A stretch of DNA of 64,000 nt from Mucilaginibacter sp. SJ (GCF_028993635.1 NZ_CP118631.1:2728001-2792000); one strand, 5' to 3'. Numbered from the stretch's first letter, positions 53,024 to 62,151 are shown. The notes: generated by a model not told the origin, from the letters alone. Translations and numbers: made by a program.

Positions 53024-53488
53024 ATGGCCAATACCTTTTCACAAATCTATCTTCAATTTGTTTTCGCGGTTAAAGACAGGTATTGTCTTATATCAAAAAA
53101 TAACAAAGAAGAATTGCATAAGTACATTACCTCATTGGTTCAGGCCCGGGGTGCAAAATTGCTTGCAATAAATTGTATGCCCGATCATATACATATTTTT
53201 ATAGGTTTTAAACCAACGATATTAATCTCCGATTTCGCTAAGGAAATTAAGGTGCAAAGCAATGAATTTATTAATAGCAAAGATTGGATAAGAGGCAGAT
53301 TTCAATGGCAGGAAGGATATGGAGTGTTTTCCTATTCGCAGTCACATATCGATTCAGTAATTAATTACATCCAAAACCAGGAAATTCATCATCACAAAAA
53401 AACATTCAAACAGGAATATATAGCGTTATTGGAAAAATTTGAAATCCCGTTTGAAGAAAGATATTTATTTGATTTTTTTGAACAATAG
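53024..53488 (+). CDS. Y1 (IS200/REP-associated type) tyrosine transposase
   Basis: 154 residues. HUH motif H55-I-H57 in CMPDHIHIFIG and catalytic Tyr115 in VINYIQNQEIHHHKK, with the typical QWQEGYGVFSYS segment and C-terminal YLFDFF. This is the fold of IS200 TnpA and of REP-associated tyrosine transposases (RAYTs), single-strand nucleases acting on hairpins. No TnpB and no simple IS ends are present; instead an array of alternating tagged palindromes starts 26 bp after the stop codon, which favours the RAYT interpretation. Confidence 0.9.
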   Translation: MANTFSQIYLQFVFAVKDRYCLISKNNKEELHKYITSLVQARGAKLLAINCMPDHIHIFIGFKPTILISDFAKEIKVQSNEFINSKDWIRGRFQWQEGYGVFSYSQSHIDSVINYIQNQEIHHHKKTFKQEYIALLEKFEIPFEERYLFDFFEQ

Positions 53489-53513
53489 CACATTTGCAAA
53501 GCGAAGATTACGA

Positions 53514-53798
53514 GGCACCTACGGAGCCGAAAACGCTTACCAGATTCCATGCTATAAACACGTGACTCCTACCGGAGTCCTTAGCAGATTGGTTAGAAAT
53601 AAAAAATGGCCTATATATTAATCCTGTAGGAGTATCGTGTTTATAGTGTAGAACACGAGGTGGAGCTGGGAACGTCTTTTTAAATTGCTATAAACACGGT
53701 ACCCCTACGGGGTCGATCTATAAAGACCATTCTGCTTCACTTGGCGACTCCGTTAGGAGTCACGTGTTTATACGAGTTTTCCCGGCTCCGTAGGTGCC
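53514..53798. repeat. REP-like palindrome array next to the Y1 transposase
   Basis: Four tagged hairpins alternate in orientation. Tag CTATAAACACG at 53552-53562 with hairpin GACTCC/GGAGTC 53564-53579 (+); hairpin TCCT/AGGA about 53622-53631 with reverse tag 53636-53646 (-); tag 53688-53698 with ACCCC/GGGGT 53701-53713 (+); GACTCC/GGAGTC 53746-53761 with reverse tag 53763-53772 (-). An outer 16-bp inverted repeat GGCACCTACGGAGCCG (53514-53529 and 53783-53798) encloses all. A stretch GGTTAGAAATAAAAAATGG at 53591-53609 resembles the tag of the array at 30975. Confidence 0.88.
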
Positions 53799-53845
53799 CC
53801 GTTCTCCTCTATGCTTCTACAACAAAACAACCTACGGCAACAAAA

Positions 53846-53878
53846 AAGCCCGGTCTGGAATTAACCAAACCGGGCTTA
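53846..53878 (-). terminator. Terminator of dnaK
   Basis: AAGCCCGGT and ACCGGGCTT form a stem, with a plus-strand A-run (minus-strand U-tract), 23 nt past the dnaK stop. Confidence 0.8.
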
Positions 53879-53900
53879 AATATTATCGAAACAAAATTAA

Positions 53901-55802
53901 TTATTTCACTTCTTCAAAATCAACATCTGTTACGGTGTCAGAGTTATCTTGCGCGCCTGCACCATTATCACCGGCACCTGGTGCGCCTTGAGCACCTTCG
54001 GCAGAAGCTTTGTACATATCTTCAGATGCAGCAGTCCAAGCTGTGTTAAGCTCGGTTTGTGCAGCTTCGATAGCGTCAAAGTTTTTAGCCGAATAAGCTT
54101 CTTTCAATTTAGCTAAACCGGCTTCGATAGGAGCTTTTTTATCAGCAGGGATCTTGTCGCCGTATTCTTTCAATTGTTTTTCAGTCGAGAAGATCAGGGC
54201 ATCGGCAGCGTTCAGTTTTTCAACTTCTTCTTTTGCCTTTTTGTCAGCATCAGCATTAGCTTCAGCTTCGTCCTTCATCTTTTTGATCTCGGCATCTGTT
54301 AAACCTGAAGAAGCTTCGATACGGATCTTTTGCTCTTTACCTGTAGCTTTATCTTTGGCAGATACGTGCAGGATACCGTTAGCATCAATATCGAAAGTAA
54401 CTTCGATTTGTGGAACACCGCGAGGTGCTGGTGGGATGCCATCCAGGTGGAAGCGGCCTATAGTACGGTTACCCGCAGCCATTGGGCGCTCACCCTGTAA
54501 TATGTGAATCTCAACTGAGGGCTGGCTGTCGCTGGCTGTCGAGAAAGTTTCAGATTTTTTGGTAGGGATGGTAGTGTTTGACTCGATCAATTTGGTCATT
54601 ACACCACCCATAGTTTCAATACCTAATGAAAGCGGGGTAACGTCAAGCAATAATACGTCTTTAACCTCACCGGTTAATACACCACCCTGAATAGCAGCAC
54701 CAATAGCCACAACTTCATCAGGATTAACACCTTTTGAAGGAGCTTTACCAAAGAATTTTTGTACAGCTTCCTGGATAGCAGGGATACGGGTTGAACCACC
54801 TACCAGGATCACTTCGTCGATATCAGAAGTGCTTAAACCGGCATTTTTCAAAGCCGATTTACAAGGCTCGATAGTACGTTTGATCAGGTTATCAGCCAGT
54901 TGCTCAAATTTAGCACGGGTTAAAGTTTTAACTAAGTGCTTAGGCATGCCGTCGGCCGCAGTGATGTATGGCAGATTAATTTCAGTTTGAGCTGAACTTG
55001 ATAATTCAATTTTAGCTTTCTCGGCCGATTCTTTTAAACGCTGTAAAGCCATTGGGTCCTTACGCAGGTCAATGCCTTCGTCGCTTTTAAATTCTTCTGC
55101 CAGCCAGTCAATAATTACCTGGTCAAAGTCATCACCACCTAAGTGCGTATCACCATCGGTTGATTTTACTTCAAAAACGCCATCACCCAACTCCAGGATA
55201 GATACGTCATGCGTACCACCACCACAGTCAAACACAGCAATTTTCATATCCTTGTGCGCTTTATCAAAGCCATAAGCTAAGGCAGCAGCAGTAGGTTCGT
55301 TAATGATACGGCGTACTTTTAAACCCGCAATTTCACCGGCTTCTTTGGTAGCCTGGCGCTGAGCATCGTTAAAGTAAGCAGGAACGGTAATAACTGCTTC
55401 AGTTACTTCGGTACCTAAGAAATCTTCAGCAGTTTTCTTCATTTTCTGAAGGATCATTGCAGAAATTTCTTGCGGGGTATACTTACGGTCGCCAATTTCA
55501 ACACGAGGGGTGTTGTTGTCGCCTTTAACTACTTTATAAGGTACACGTGCCGCTTCACTTGTAACTTCGCTAAACTGGTTACCCATAAAGCGTTTAATTG
55601 ACGAAATGGTTTTTGTAGGGTTTGTGATAGCCTGACGTTTTGCAGGATCACCAACTTTACGTTCGCCATTATCAATAAAAGCTACTACAGACGGCGTAGT
55701 ACGTTTACCCTCGCTATTGGCTATAACTACAGGCTCGTTACCTTCCATTACAGCAACGCAGGAGTTTGTTGTTCCTAAGTCGATTCCAATTATTTTAGAC
55801 AT
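53901..55802 (-). CDS. dnaK: Molecular chaperone DnaK (Hsp70)
   Basis: 633 residues. ATPase domain with [26 protein letters not shown] and VGGSTRIPA; linker [12 protein letters not shown]; substrate-binding domain; C-terminal lid ending in an acidic tail [10 protein letters not shown] after a Gly/Ala-rich stretch. It is the cytoplasmic Hsp70 working with DnaJ and GrpE, neither of which is adjacent. No CIRCE element was found in the 250-bp upstream region, so control is not by HrcA of the standard type. Confidence 0.98.
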   Translation of the reverse strand: MSKIIGIDLGTTNSCVAVMEGNEPVVIANSEGKRTTPSVVAFIDNGERKVGDPAKRQAITNPTKTISSIKRFMGNQFSEVTSEAARVPYKVVKGDNNTPRVEIGDRKYTPQEISAMILQKMKKTAEDFLGTEVTEAVITVPAYFNDAQRQATKEAGEIAGLKVRRIINEPTAAALAYGFDKAHKDMKIAVFDCGGGTHDVSILELGDGVFEVKSTDGDTHLGGDDFDQVIIDWLAEEFKSDEGIDLRKDPMALQRLKESAEKAKIELSSSAQTEINLPYITAADGMPKHLVKTLTRAKFEQLADNLIKRTIEPCKSALKNAGLSTSDIDEVILVGGSTRIPAIQEAVQKFFGKAPSKGVNPDEVVAIGAAIQGGVLTGEVKDVLLLDVTPLSLGIETMGGVMTKLIESNTTIPTKKSETFSTASDSQPSVEIHILQGERPMAAGNRTIGRFHLDGIPPAPRGVPQIEVTFDIDANGILHVSAKDKATGKEQKIRIEASSGLTDAEIKKMKDEAEANADADKKAKEEVEKLNAADALIFSTEKQLKEYGDKIPADKKAPIEAGLAKLKEAYSAKNFDAIEAAQTELNTAWTAASEDMYKASAEGAQGAPGAGDNGAGAQDNSDTVTDVDFEEVK

Positions 55803-55966
55803 ATATGACTGTTTTTTCTTTTTGATTTATTGTTTACTTACCATTGCTGTTTATCAATGCCTGTGCCAATATGCCAATGGCAGTAAAAATTGCCTGTAAT
55901 TGTCAGTTCATGAACAAGGCGACAGGATAGCTTACTTTGTGATGACAGGTTGGCAGGGATTGTGGA

Positions 55967-55992
55967 GGCGAAAGGTAAAAGGCAAAAGGTTG
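55967..55992. repeat. AAAGGTAA-type degenerate repeat
   Basis: GGCGAAAGGTAAAAGGC followed by AAAAGGTTG; third copy of the family at 24268 and 24621. Confidence 0.55.
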
Positions 55993-56053
55993 TTCTGCAT
56001 TTGCTAATTGGCAGTATATCGCTTAACTTAAAACACGTAATTATAACACCGTT

Positions 56054-56344
56054 ATGAAATATATCAGGGAGGGCAACAATAAGTTTGGAACCGTACTATA
56101 CACCATCGATGGCAGCTATGTGCGCAAAGGCCAGGGGCGGTTCGGTGATATATTATATACTATAGATGGCAAGGTAGTTAAAAAAGGCCAGGGGATGTTT
56201 GGCGACGTAGTTTGTAACCTTGACAACAACCTGATTAGAAAAGGCCGCAGCCTCTTTGGCGACGTGCTGTATAATATTGATGGAAATTTTGTGCGGGAAG
56301 GCCGCAGCCGGTTTGGGGATATCAAGTTTTATATTGATGAGTGA
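56054..56344 (+). CDS. Five-fold 19-residue repeat protein (FGD...YxIDG)
   Basis: 96 residues made almost entirely of five repeats with an exact period of 19: Phe at 11, 30, 49, 68 and 87, each in a unit [VI]-R/K-K/E-G-x3-F-G-D-[VI]-x-Y-x-I-D-G. Each unit could form a beta hairpin, so the whole may be a small beta-solenoid or flower. The DNA repeats (57 bp) remain similar, indicating recent expansion. No signal peptide, so cytoplasmic. I do not recognise a named family with certainty. It stands alone between dnaK and a GNAT gene. Confidence 0.8.
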   Translation: MKYIREGNNKFGTVLYTIDGSYVRKGQGRFGDILYTIDGKVVKKGQGMFGDVVCNLDNNLIRKGRSLFGDVLYNIDGNFVREGRSRFGDIKFYIDE

Positions 56345-56375
56345 TGGTAAACCGATTGTCTGTCAGATAAAAATC

Positions 56376-56411
56376 ATCTGCCAACTGCCTACTCAAAACT
56401 GCCAACTGATA
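56376..56411 (+). repeat. CTGCCAACT-type degenerate repeat
   Basis: CTGCCAACTGCCTACTC, then AAACTGCCAACTG; it immediately precedes GGGCGTTGCC copy 3, as at 27158. Confidence 0.6.
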
Positions 56412-56412
56412 C

Positions 56413-56497
56413 GGGCGTTGCCTTCGGCCCGGGCTATACGCTCATACGCCTGCAGGCATTACGCTCATTGGCCGGTATCCGCTCCTATCCCTAACGC
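56413..56497 (+). repeat. GGGCGTTGCC element, copy 3 of 3
   Basis: An 85-bp copy with the same ends and CGCCTGCAGGC core as at 1541 and 27197. The remainder of the 359-bp gap 56345-56703 shows no gene. Confidence 0.85.
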
Positions 56498-56703
56498 ACT
56501 TTTCGGTTTTATAAAATGTCGTGGATTTCCAACTAAAATCCCTTATATTTATCCTAATCAAACAATCGCCTCTGTTACTTAACAAACCAAACAGGCTTAT
56601 TCTATTGCCTGGAATTGCATAACAAACAGCCTTATTTACGGCTGTGCCTTCACTTTAAAAAAAGCGAACTGGTTTCTTATTGTTATTTAATTCCAAACAC
56701 CAA

Positions 56704-57228
56704 ATGTTTTCTATACAATCACAATGGTTGCAAATGATACCGTTAACACGCGAACAACTATTACTGCTTAAACAGGATCGTAAGCTTATGGAGCTTTCAT
56801 TAGGCCTCAATCCGTCTGCTATGCTGATCGATCCGTTATATGTTAGGGAAATTGACGATGCCTTTGATAATTTCTGGCTACCCAACACACTTGCTTTTCC
56901 GGATAAACACCTTTGGTATACAGCCTGGGAGATAGTTCTTAAAAGTACCAATACCATTATCGGAGGAATGGGATTCGCCGGATATCCAAATGAAGCCGGA
57001 GAAGTTGAGATTGGTTATATGATCGACGCTAACCAGCATAACAAAGGCTACGCTACAGAAGCATTACAGCTGCTTTCGCAATGGGCATTTACACATGAAT
57101 TTGTGAAAGCTATCATAGTGCACACTTATGCAGATAACCTGCCATCGCGAAGGATATTGGAAAAGTGCGGTTTCACGTTGATGAATGATGTTGAATGCTT
57201 ATTGACTTATAGCCTGACCCTCGAGTAA
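56704..57228 (+). CDS. GNAT-family N-acetyltransferase (RimJ/RimL-like)
   Basis: 174 residues from ATG 56704; the longer ORF needs a TTG start at 56680 and is not favoured. The region VEIGYMIDANQHNKGYATEALQLL carries the acetyl-CoA loop (Q-x-N-K-G-Y-A), followed by VHTYADNLPSRRILEKCGF, the RimL-like pattern for N-terminal or antibiotic-type acetylation. Substrate unknown. It converges on rplQ across a strong terminator. Confidence 0.9.
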   Translation: MFSIQSQWLQMIPLTREQLLLLKQDRKLMELSLGLNPSAMLIDPLYVREIDDAFDNFWLPNTLAFPDKHLWYTAWEIVLKSTNTIIGGMGFAGYPNEAGEVEIGYMIDANQHNKGYATEALQLLSQWAFTHEFVKAIIVHTYADNLPSRRILEKCGFTLMNDVECLLTYSLTLE

Positions 57229-57280
57229 ACAGATCAGGGAATCACCACGATTTTTACCTAAAACGGCGGTCAATTACATA

Positions 57281-57314
57281 AAAAACGGCCCACTCAAATG
57301 AGTGGGCCGTTTTT
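57281..57314. terminator. Terminator of the ribosomal operon and of GNAT gene
   Basis: AAAAACGGCCCACTC pairs with GAGTGGGCCGTTTTT around AAAT: a 15-bp perfect stem with runs on both sides. Confidence 0.92.
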
Positions 57315-57339
57315 AGTATCTGTTAAACCGAATAATTAA

Positions 57340-57891
57340 CTATTCGCCTTTTTCAGCGTTTTCTTCGTTTTCAGAAGGTGCCGGTGCTTCAGCAGCCGGT
57401 TCTTCTTTAACGTCTTCAACTACTACAGCTTCTTCTGCAGCTACCGGGGCAGCAGCTTTAGCTTTTGCACCAGAACCACCACGACGACGGGTTGATTTCT
57501 TAGCAGGAGCAGCAGCGTCAGCACCGTAAACAGTGTTGTAATCAACAAGCTCGATGATTGCCATTTCAGCGTTATCGCCTAAACGGTTTTCTAACTTGAT
57601 GATACGGGTGTAACCACCTGGGCGGTTAGCAATTTTCTCAGCAACCTCACGGAACAAGATCGAAGTTGCATCTTTATCCTGCAGGTAGCTGAATACTGTA
57701 CGACGTGAGTGCGTAGTATCGTTTTTTGATTTTGTTAAAAGTGGCTCAACATAACCGCGTAAAACTTTTGCTTTTGCTAATGTTGTAGTGATACGCTTGT
57801 GTAAAATAAGCGAAGATGCCATGTTAGCCAACATCGCTTTACGATGGGCTGTAGTACGGCCTAAGTGATTGTTTTTGTTTCCGTGTCTCAT
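57340..57891 (-). CDS. rplQ: Ribosomal protein bL17
   Basis: 183 residues. The first ~120 ([24 protein letters not shown]...) are canonical L17; beyond that a ~60-residue low-complexity tail, first basic ([16 protein letters not shown]) then acidic (Glu/Ala/Pro), extends it. Such tails occur on L17 of Bacteroidota but the role is unclear. Last gene of the spc/alpha operon, 210 bp after rpoA. Confidence 0.97.
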   Translation of the reverse strand: MRHGNKNNHLGRTTAHRKAMLANMASSLILHKRITTTLAKAKVLRGYVEPLLTKSKNDTTHSRRTVFSYLQDKDATSILFREVAEKIANRPGGYTRIIKLENRLGDNAEMAIIELVDYNTVYGADAAAPAKKSTRRRGGSGAKAKAAAPVAAEEAVVVEDVKEEPAAEAPAPSENEENAEKGE

Positions 57892-57963
57892 TGTTTTATA
57901 TATTTCACGTGCATACCGTTGGGCGATAGGCTCAAGCCCTCGGAATTATGCTTTCGCTTAATT

Positions 57964-58104
57964 ATTAGATTTGAGATGTGAGATATCAGATGTGAGAATT
58001 TAGCTTCCTGATCCATTATCCTGATCTCGTTTGTTACAAAATAAAAAATGTTAGATTCTGAGGCGAGAAAATCTCATGTCTCAAATCTAACATCTCATAT
58101 CTTA
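57964..58104. repeat. GAGATGTGAGAT-type inverted arms between rpoA and rplQ
   Basis: Left arm 57964-57998 (AGATTTGAGATGTGAGATAT...) and right arm about 58069-58104 (ATCTCATGTCTCAAATC..., CATCTCATATCTTA) are imperfect reverse complements of ~8-nt units. On the coding strand the right arm starts exactly with the rpoA stop (TAAGATATGAGATG). Confidence 0.72.
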
Positions 58105-59094
58105 TTCTTCGTCTAACTTAAATTTAGACAGGTTCATACCAAAAGATAAGCCTTTTGATTTAACCAGGTCCTGGATTTCAGTTAACGATTTTTTACCAAA
58201 GTTCCTGAATTTTAACATGTCAGCAACATCGTACGATACCAGATCAGCAAGGCTGCGGATATCAGCAGCTTTAAGGCAGTTAAGGGCACGTACAGAAAGG
58301 TCAAGATCAACCAGTTCGGTTTTAAGGATCTTGCGCATGTGCAGGATCTCTTCATCCACTTCTTTGGTTTCTTCTTTAGCCTGTGCTTCAAGCATCATGT
58401 TTTCATCGCTGAACAGCATGAAGTGCTGGATCAGGATTTTAGCTGCTTCTTTCAAAGCATCTTCAGGGTGGATCGAACCATCGGTAGCAATATCCAATAC
58501 TAATTTCTCATAGTCGGTTTTTTGCTCAACACGATAGTTCTCGATGGTATATTTTACGTTTTTGATCGGCGTATAGATCGAGTCGATAGCGATCACACCT
58601 ACGTTAGCGTCAGGATTTTTATTCTCCTCGCTTGGTACGTAACCACGGCCTTTGCCAACAGTAAGCTCAACTTCAAGCGTTACAGCCGGGTCCATATTGC
58701 AAAGTACCAAATCAGGATTTAATACAGTAAAGTTGTTAGAGAATTTGGTGATATCTCCTGCTTTAAATGCATCCTGGCCATTTACAATAACAAATATTTT
58801 CTCGCTGTCGCCAGATTCACCTGTTTTCTTAAAACGAACTTGTTTAAGGTTCAGGATGATCTCGGTTACGTCTTCAACAACACCTTTGATGGTTGAAAAT
58901 TCATGAGTTACTCCCGAAAAACGAACAGAAGTAATTGCATAACCTTCAAGTGATGAAAGTAAGATACGACGCAGAGCATTACCAATGGTTACACCAAAAC
59001 CTGGTTCTAACGGACGAAATTCAAACGTACCATCAAAATCATTTGCTTTTTGCATGATAACCTTGTCTGGTTTTTGAAATGCTAAAATTGCCAT
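58102..59094 (-). CDS. rpoA: RNA polymerase alpha subunit
   Basis: 330 residues. N-terminal dimerisation domain ([25 protein letters not shown]) and C-terminal domain with the helix-hairpin-helix region ([38 protein letters not shown]). Core RNAP assembly subunit and upstream-element or activator contact. In the classical order between rpsD and rplQ. Confidence 0.98.
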   Translation of the reverse strand: MAILAFQKPDKVIMQKANDFDGTFEFRPLEPGFGVTIGNALRRILLSSLEGYAITSVRFSGVTHEFSTIKGVVEDVTEIILNLKQVRFKKTGESGDSEKIFVIVNGQDAFKAGDITKFSNNFTVLNPDLVLCNMDPAVTLEVELTVGKGRGYVPSEENKNPDANVGVIAIDSIYTPIKNVKYTIENYRVEQKTDYEKLVLDIATDGSIHPEDALKEAAKILIQHFMLFSDENMMLEAQAKEETKEVDEEILHMRKILKTELVDLDLSVRALNCLKAADIRSLADLVSYDVADMLKFRNFGKKSLTEIQDLVKSKGLSFGMNLSKFKLDEE

Positions 59095-59126
59095 TTATAT
59101 CCTTTATTTATTGTTTACTTGATAAT

Positions 59127-59275
59127 TGATTTGAGATATGGGATTTGAGATGTGAGATTTCCTCTGTTGTTCAAACGCTTATTCAAATCTTTTGTTTGTG
59201 ATTTGCATATATACGAAAACCAGAAATGAGATTTGAAAAAACTCTCAAATCTCACATCTGATATCTCATATCTTA
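59127..59275. repeat. GAGATTTGAGAT-type inverted arms between rpsD and rpoA
   Basis: Left arm 59127-59160 and right arm about 59227-59275 are imperfect reverse complements of ~8-nt GAGATTT/GAGATAT units. The coding-strand right arm begins with the rpsD stop: TAAGATATGAGATATCAG, nearly the same start as after rpoA. Confidence 0.72.
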
Positions 59276-59881
59276 TTTAGAGTACAACTCGACGATCAGG
59301 TTTTCCTTGATGTTTTCAGGGATCTCATCGCGGTTAGGATAGTTAAGGAATTTACCTGTAAGGTTGTTCGCATCCCACTCTAACCAGCTGTATTTGTTGA
59401 TTCTTCTTCCGGCTACTGAAGTAGTGATAGCCTCTAATGATTTAGATTTTTCACGTACCGCAACCACGTCACCAGCTTTCAATGCATATGAAGCGATGTT
59501 TACAACAGCACCGTTAACAGTGATGTGTTTGTGGTTAACCAATTGACGTGCTGCCGAACGCGTAGGAGCAATACCTAAACGGAAAACAGCGTTATCTAAA
59601 CGTGCTTCCAGGAATTTCAACAGGTTTTCGCCTGTGATACCCTCTTTAGCAGAAGCGCGGTGAAATAAGTTTTCGAACTGACGCTCTAATACACCATAAG
59701 TGTATTTAACTTTTTGTTTCTCTTGCAACTGAGTTGAATACTCTGATTGCTTTCCACGGCGTTTTGAAGCACCATGCATTCCCGGCGGGTAGTTTTTACG
59801 TTCTAACGCTTTGTCCGGACCGAAGATCGGCTCACGGAAACGACGGGCAATTTTGGATTTTGGTCCTGTATATCTGGCCAT
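59273..59881 (-). CDS. rpsD: Ribosomal protein uS4
   Basis: 202 residues: N-terminal S4 domain ([21 protein letters not shown], zinc-free version as in Bacteroidota) and S4 RNA-binding module ([27 protein letters not shown]). Primary 16S rRNA binder; in many bacteria S4 represses the alpha operon translationally. Confidence 0.98.
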   Translation of the reverse strand: MARYTGPKSKIARRFREPIFGPDKALERKNYPPGMHGASKRRGKQSEYSTQLQEKQKVKYTYGVLERQFENLFHRASAKEGITGENLLKFLEARLDNAVFRLGIAPTRSAARQLVNHKHITVNGAVVNIASYALKAGDVVAVREKSKSLEAITTSVAGRRINKYSWLEWDANNLTGKFLNYPNRDEIPENIKENLIVELYSK

Positions 59882-59948
59882 TTTTGTGTGTTCTTAAAGT
59901 ATCATGCAGCCTGCAGCTGCCGAATCTTAGCTTTAAAAAATATGTTAA

Positions 59949-60338
59949 TTAAACTCTTCTTCTTTTTGAAGGACGGCAACCGTTGTGTGGAAGCGGTGTA
60001 ATATCTTTAATCGTAGTTACTTCGATACCTGCAGTTTGCAAAGTACGGATAGCTGACTCACGACCGGCACCTGGGCCTTTTACAAATACTTCAACTTTAC
60101 GTAAGCCTAAGTCATAAGCAACTTTACCGCAATCGGCAGCAGCTTGTGAGGCAGCGTAAGGAGTATTCTTTTTTGAACCTTTAAAACCCATTTTACCAGC
60201 TGATGACCATGAAACTGCCTGGCCGGTTTTGTTGGTAAGGGTGATGATGATGTTGTTGAAAGTAGCATTGATGTGTGCTTCGCCAACCGGCTCAACAATC
60301 ACAATGCGTTTCTTGGTTACTTTTTTAGCTTTAGCCAT
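59949..60338 (-). CDS. rpsK: Ribosomal protein uS11
   Basis: 129 residues with a Lys-rich N-terminus and canonical core ([42 protein letters not shown], in parts) and C-terminal [11 protein letters not shown]. Platform protein of the 30S subunit; 67 bp upstream of rpsD. Confidence 0.98.
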   Translation of the reverse strand: MAKAKKVTKKRIVIVEPVGEAHINATFNNIIITLTNKTGQAVSWSSAGKMGFKGSKKNTPYAASQAAADCGKVAYDLGLRKVEVFVKGPGAGRESAIRTLQTAGIEVTTIKDITPLPHNGCRPSKRRRV

Positions 60339-60349
60339 TTCTTTAATTT

Positions 60350-60475
60350 TTGAATTAATGAATTACTGAATTAGCGAATAATCCGGACCCATTAATTATA
60401 CTGTCAAAATGAGGTATTCCTGATGATCTTAAAGCGACAACTACTCACCGCTCTCTGCTCACCAATCACTTACTA
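60350..60475. repeat. AATTCATT/GTGAGTAG-type repeats between rpsM and rpsK
   Basis: Before the rpsK start, units AATTAATG, AATTACTG, AATTAGCG (60350-60377); after the rpsM stop, coding strand TAAGTGATTGGTGAGC and AGCGGTGAGTAG (60440-60475). The two arms are of different sequence here, so pairing is weaker than in the neighbouring gaps. Confidence 0.5.
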
Positions 60476-60850
60476 CTTAGTAGCTTTTTTCTTGTTAGCA
60501 ACTGTTTTACGTTTACCTTTACGGGTACGTGAGTTGTTTTTAGTACGCTGACCACGTAATGGTAAACCTTTACGGTGACGTGTACCACGGTAACAACCAA
60601 TATCCATCAAACGCTTAATGTTAAGCTGCACTTCTGAACGTAATGCACCTTCAACCTTAATTTGGTCGTTAATAATTCCGCGTATAGAAGATAATTGCTC
60701 ATCGGTCCAGTCTTGTACTTTGATATTAAAATCAATACCAGCCTCAGTCAAAATTCTTTGAGCTGTTGAGCGGCCAATACCGAAAATGTAAGTAAGTCCG
60801 ATTTCTCCTCTTTTATTCTTTGGTAAATCAATACCTGATATCCTTGCCAT
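60473..60850 (-). CDS. rpsM: Ribosomal protein uS13
   Basis: 125 residues: [26 protein letters not shown], helix-two-turn-helix, and the C-terminal [21 protein letters not shown] followed by a Lys-rich end. 30S head protein contacting tRNA and bridge B1. Confidence 0.98.
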   Translation of the reverse strand: MARISGIDLPKNKRGEIGLTYIFGIGRSTAQRILTEAGIDFNIKVQDWTDEQLSSIRGIINDQIKVEGALRSEVQLNIKRLMDIGCYRGTRHRKGLPLRGQRTKNNSRTRKGKRKTVANKKKATK

Positions 60851-60857
60851 ATTGTTT

Positions 60858-60937
60858 ATTTAGTGATTTAGTGACTTAGTGATTGGGTGAGTTTTTGCTT
60901 TTAATAAATTCAGCAACTCACTAATTCACTAATTCAA
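60858..60937. repeat. TTAGTGAT-type inverted arms between rpmJ and rpsM
   Basis: TTTAGTGATTTAGTGACTTAG... (60858-60891) and ACTCACTAATTCACTAATTC (60918-60937) are opposing ~8-9-nt repeat arms in the 99-bp gap. Confidence 0.65.
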
Positions 60938-60949
60938 AATTAATTTTTC

Positions 60950-61066
60950 TTAGCCCTGGCGTTGTTTAAACTTCGGGTTCTTTTTGTTAATAACGTAAAG
61001 TTTCCCGTTACGGCGGATGATCTTGCAATCAGCGCTGCGCTTTTTGATGGATGCTCTAACTTTCAT
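60950..61066 (-). CDS. rpmJ: Ribosomal protein bL36
   Basis: A 38-residue protein, [20 protein letters not shown] then [18 protein letters not shown], the standard L36 length and sequence, with Cys and basic residues that contact 23S rRNA (zinc ligands partly replaced, as usual in C-minus forms). It lies 4 bp after infA, in its normal operon place. Confidence 0.96.
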   Translation of the reverse strand: MKVRASIKKRSADCKIIRRNGKLYVINKKNPKFKQRQG

Positions 61067-61070
61067 CTTT

Positions 61071-61289
61071 TTATTTATATCTATAGGTTATTCTACCCTT
61101 TGTTAAATCATATGGACTCATTTCCAGTTTCACCCTGTCGCCAGGAAGAATTTTAATGTAGTGCATACGCATTTTGCCCGATATGTGCGCTATAATCTCA
61201 TGACCATTTTCAAGTTCAACTCTGAACATTGCATTTGACAATGCCTCTCTAATTGTACCGTCTTGCTCAATCGAAGATTGTTTAGCCAT
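61071..61289 (-). CDS. infA: Translation initiation factor IF-1
   Basis: 72 residues, OB fold: [61 protein letters not shown] (read in parts). It binds the 30S A-site during initiation. Between map and rpmJ, as in many spc operons. Confidence 0.98.
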   Translation of the reverse strand: MAKQSSIEQDGTIREALSNAMFRVELENGHEIIAHISGKMRMHYIKILPGDRVKLEMSPYDLTKGRITYRYK

Positions 61290-61353
61290 ATTTTGTTGAT
61301 TATTACTTAATTATCCGCCCTAAAACCGGGATGCAAAATTAATAAAAAATTAT

Positions 61354-62145
61354 TTAATTATTATTTTTTTCTTTTAAAACATTTTCTACGTAATCAAACG
61401 TCGATAAAATGTCTGGAGTACCTTTGCGTACCGCTACAGTATGCTCATAATGTGCCGAAGGTTTCTTGTCAGATGTTGAAACTGTCCAGCCATCATCCCA
61501 AAACTTAACACCGGCACGGCCGGCATTGATCATGGGCTCAATAGCTATCACCATGCCTTCTTCCAGTTTGATACCGGCACCGCGTTTACCATAGTTAGGT
61601 ACTTCGGGTTTTTCGTGCAGTTTTAATCCTACACCATGGCCAACCAGTTCCTTTACTACACCAAAGCCGTTCTTTTCGGCATGCTCCTGTACCGCGTATC
61701 CAATATCACCTATCCGCATCCCTACAACCGCTTTCTCAACACCCAACTTTAAGCATTCCTGCGTTACCCGCATCAGCTTTTTAACCTGGTCGTTAACCTC
61801 ACCAATGGCAAAGGTATAAGCCGAGTCGCCGTAGTATTTATTTAAAACAACACCGCAATCAACTGATACCAGGTCGCCTTCAGTTAAAACATGCGATCCG
61901 GGGAAGCCGTGTACAACCTGGTCATTCAGGGAAATACACAGTGAATAAGGAAATCCGTGATAGTTTAAAAAGGCAGGCACGCCGCCGTTGTCCCGTATAA
62001 AGGTTTCGGCAAGCTTATCCAGTTCAATTGTTTTAACACCCGGAGCAATAACCTTAGCTATTTCTCCGAGTGTTTTTGAAACAAGTAAAGAACTTTCTCT
62101 TATGAGTTCTATCTCTTCGACAGACTTATAATTGATTTTTGACAT
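61354..62145 (-). CDS. map: Methionine aminopeptidase, type I
   Basis: 263 residues of the pita-bread fold: metal ligands in VSVDCGVVLNKYYGDSAYTF (two Asp), GHGVGLKLHEKP (His), AIEPMIN (Glu) and the C-terminal HTVAV region with the last Glu-type ligand. Removes initiator Met. Located 6 bp after secY. Confidence 0.97.
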   Translation of the reverse strand: MSKINYKSVEEIELIRESSLLVSKTLGEIAKVIAPGVKTIELDKLAETFIRDNGGVPAFLNYHGFPYSLCISLNDQVVHGFPGSHVLTEGDLVSVDCGVVLNKYYGDSAYTFAIGEVNDQVKKLMRVTQECLKLGVEKAVVGMRIGDIGYAVQEHAEKNGFGVVKELVGHGVGLKLHEKPEVPNYGKRGAGIKLEEGMVIAIEPMINAGRAGVKFWDDGWTVSTSDKKPSAHYEHTVAVRKGTPDILSTFDYVENVLKEKNNN

Positions 62146-62151
62146 TGCTAA

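Noticed and set aside
53514-53798. CRISPR array
   Set aside because: The repeats alternate in strand, differ in length and have no uniform spacers; the Y1 transposase next to them explains the pattern better.
55803-56053. CIRCE-type heat-shock operator before dnaK
   Set aside because: No TTAGCACTC-N9-GAGTGCTAA-like inverted repeat could be found.
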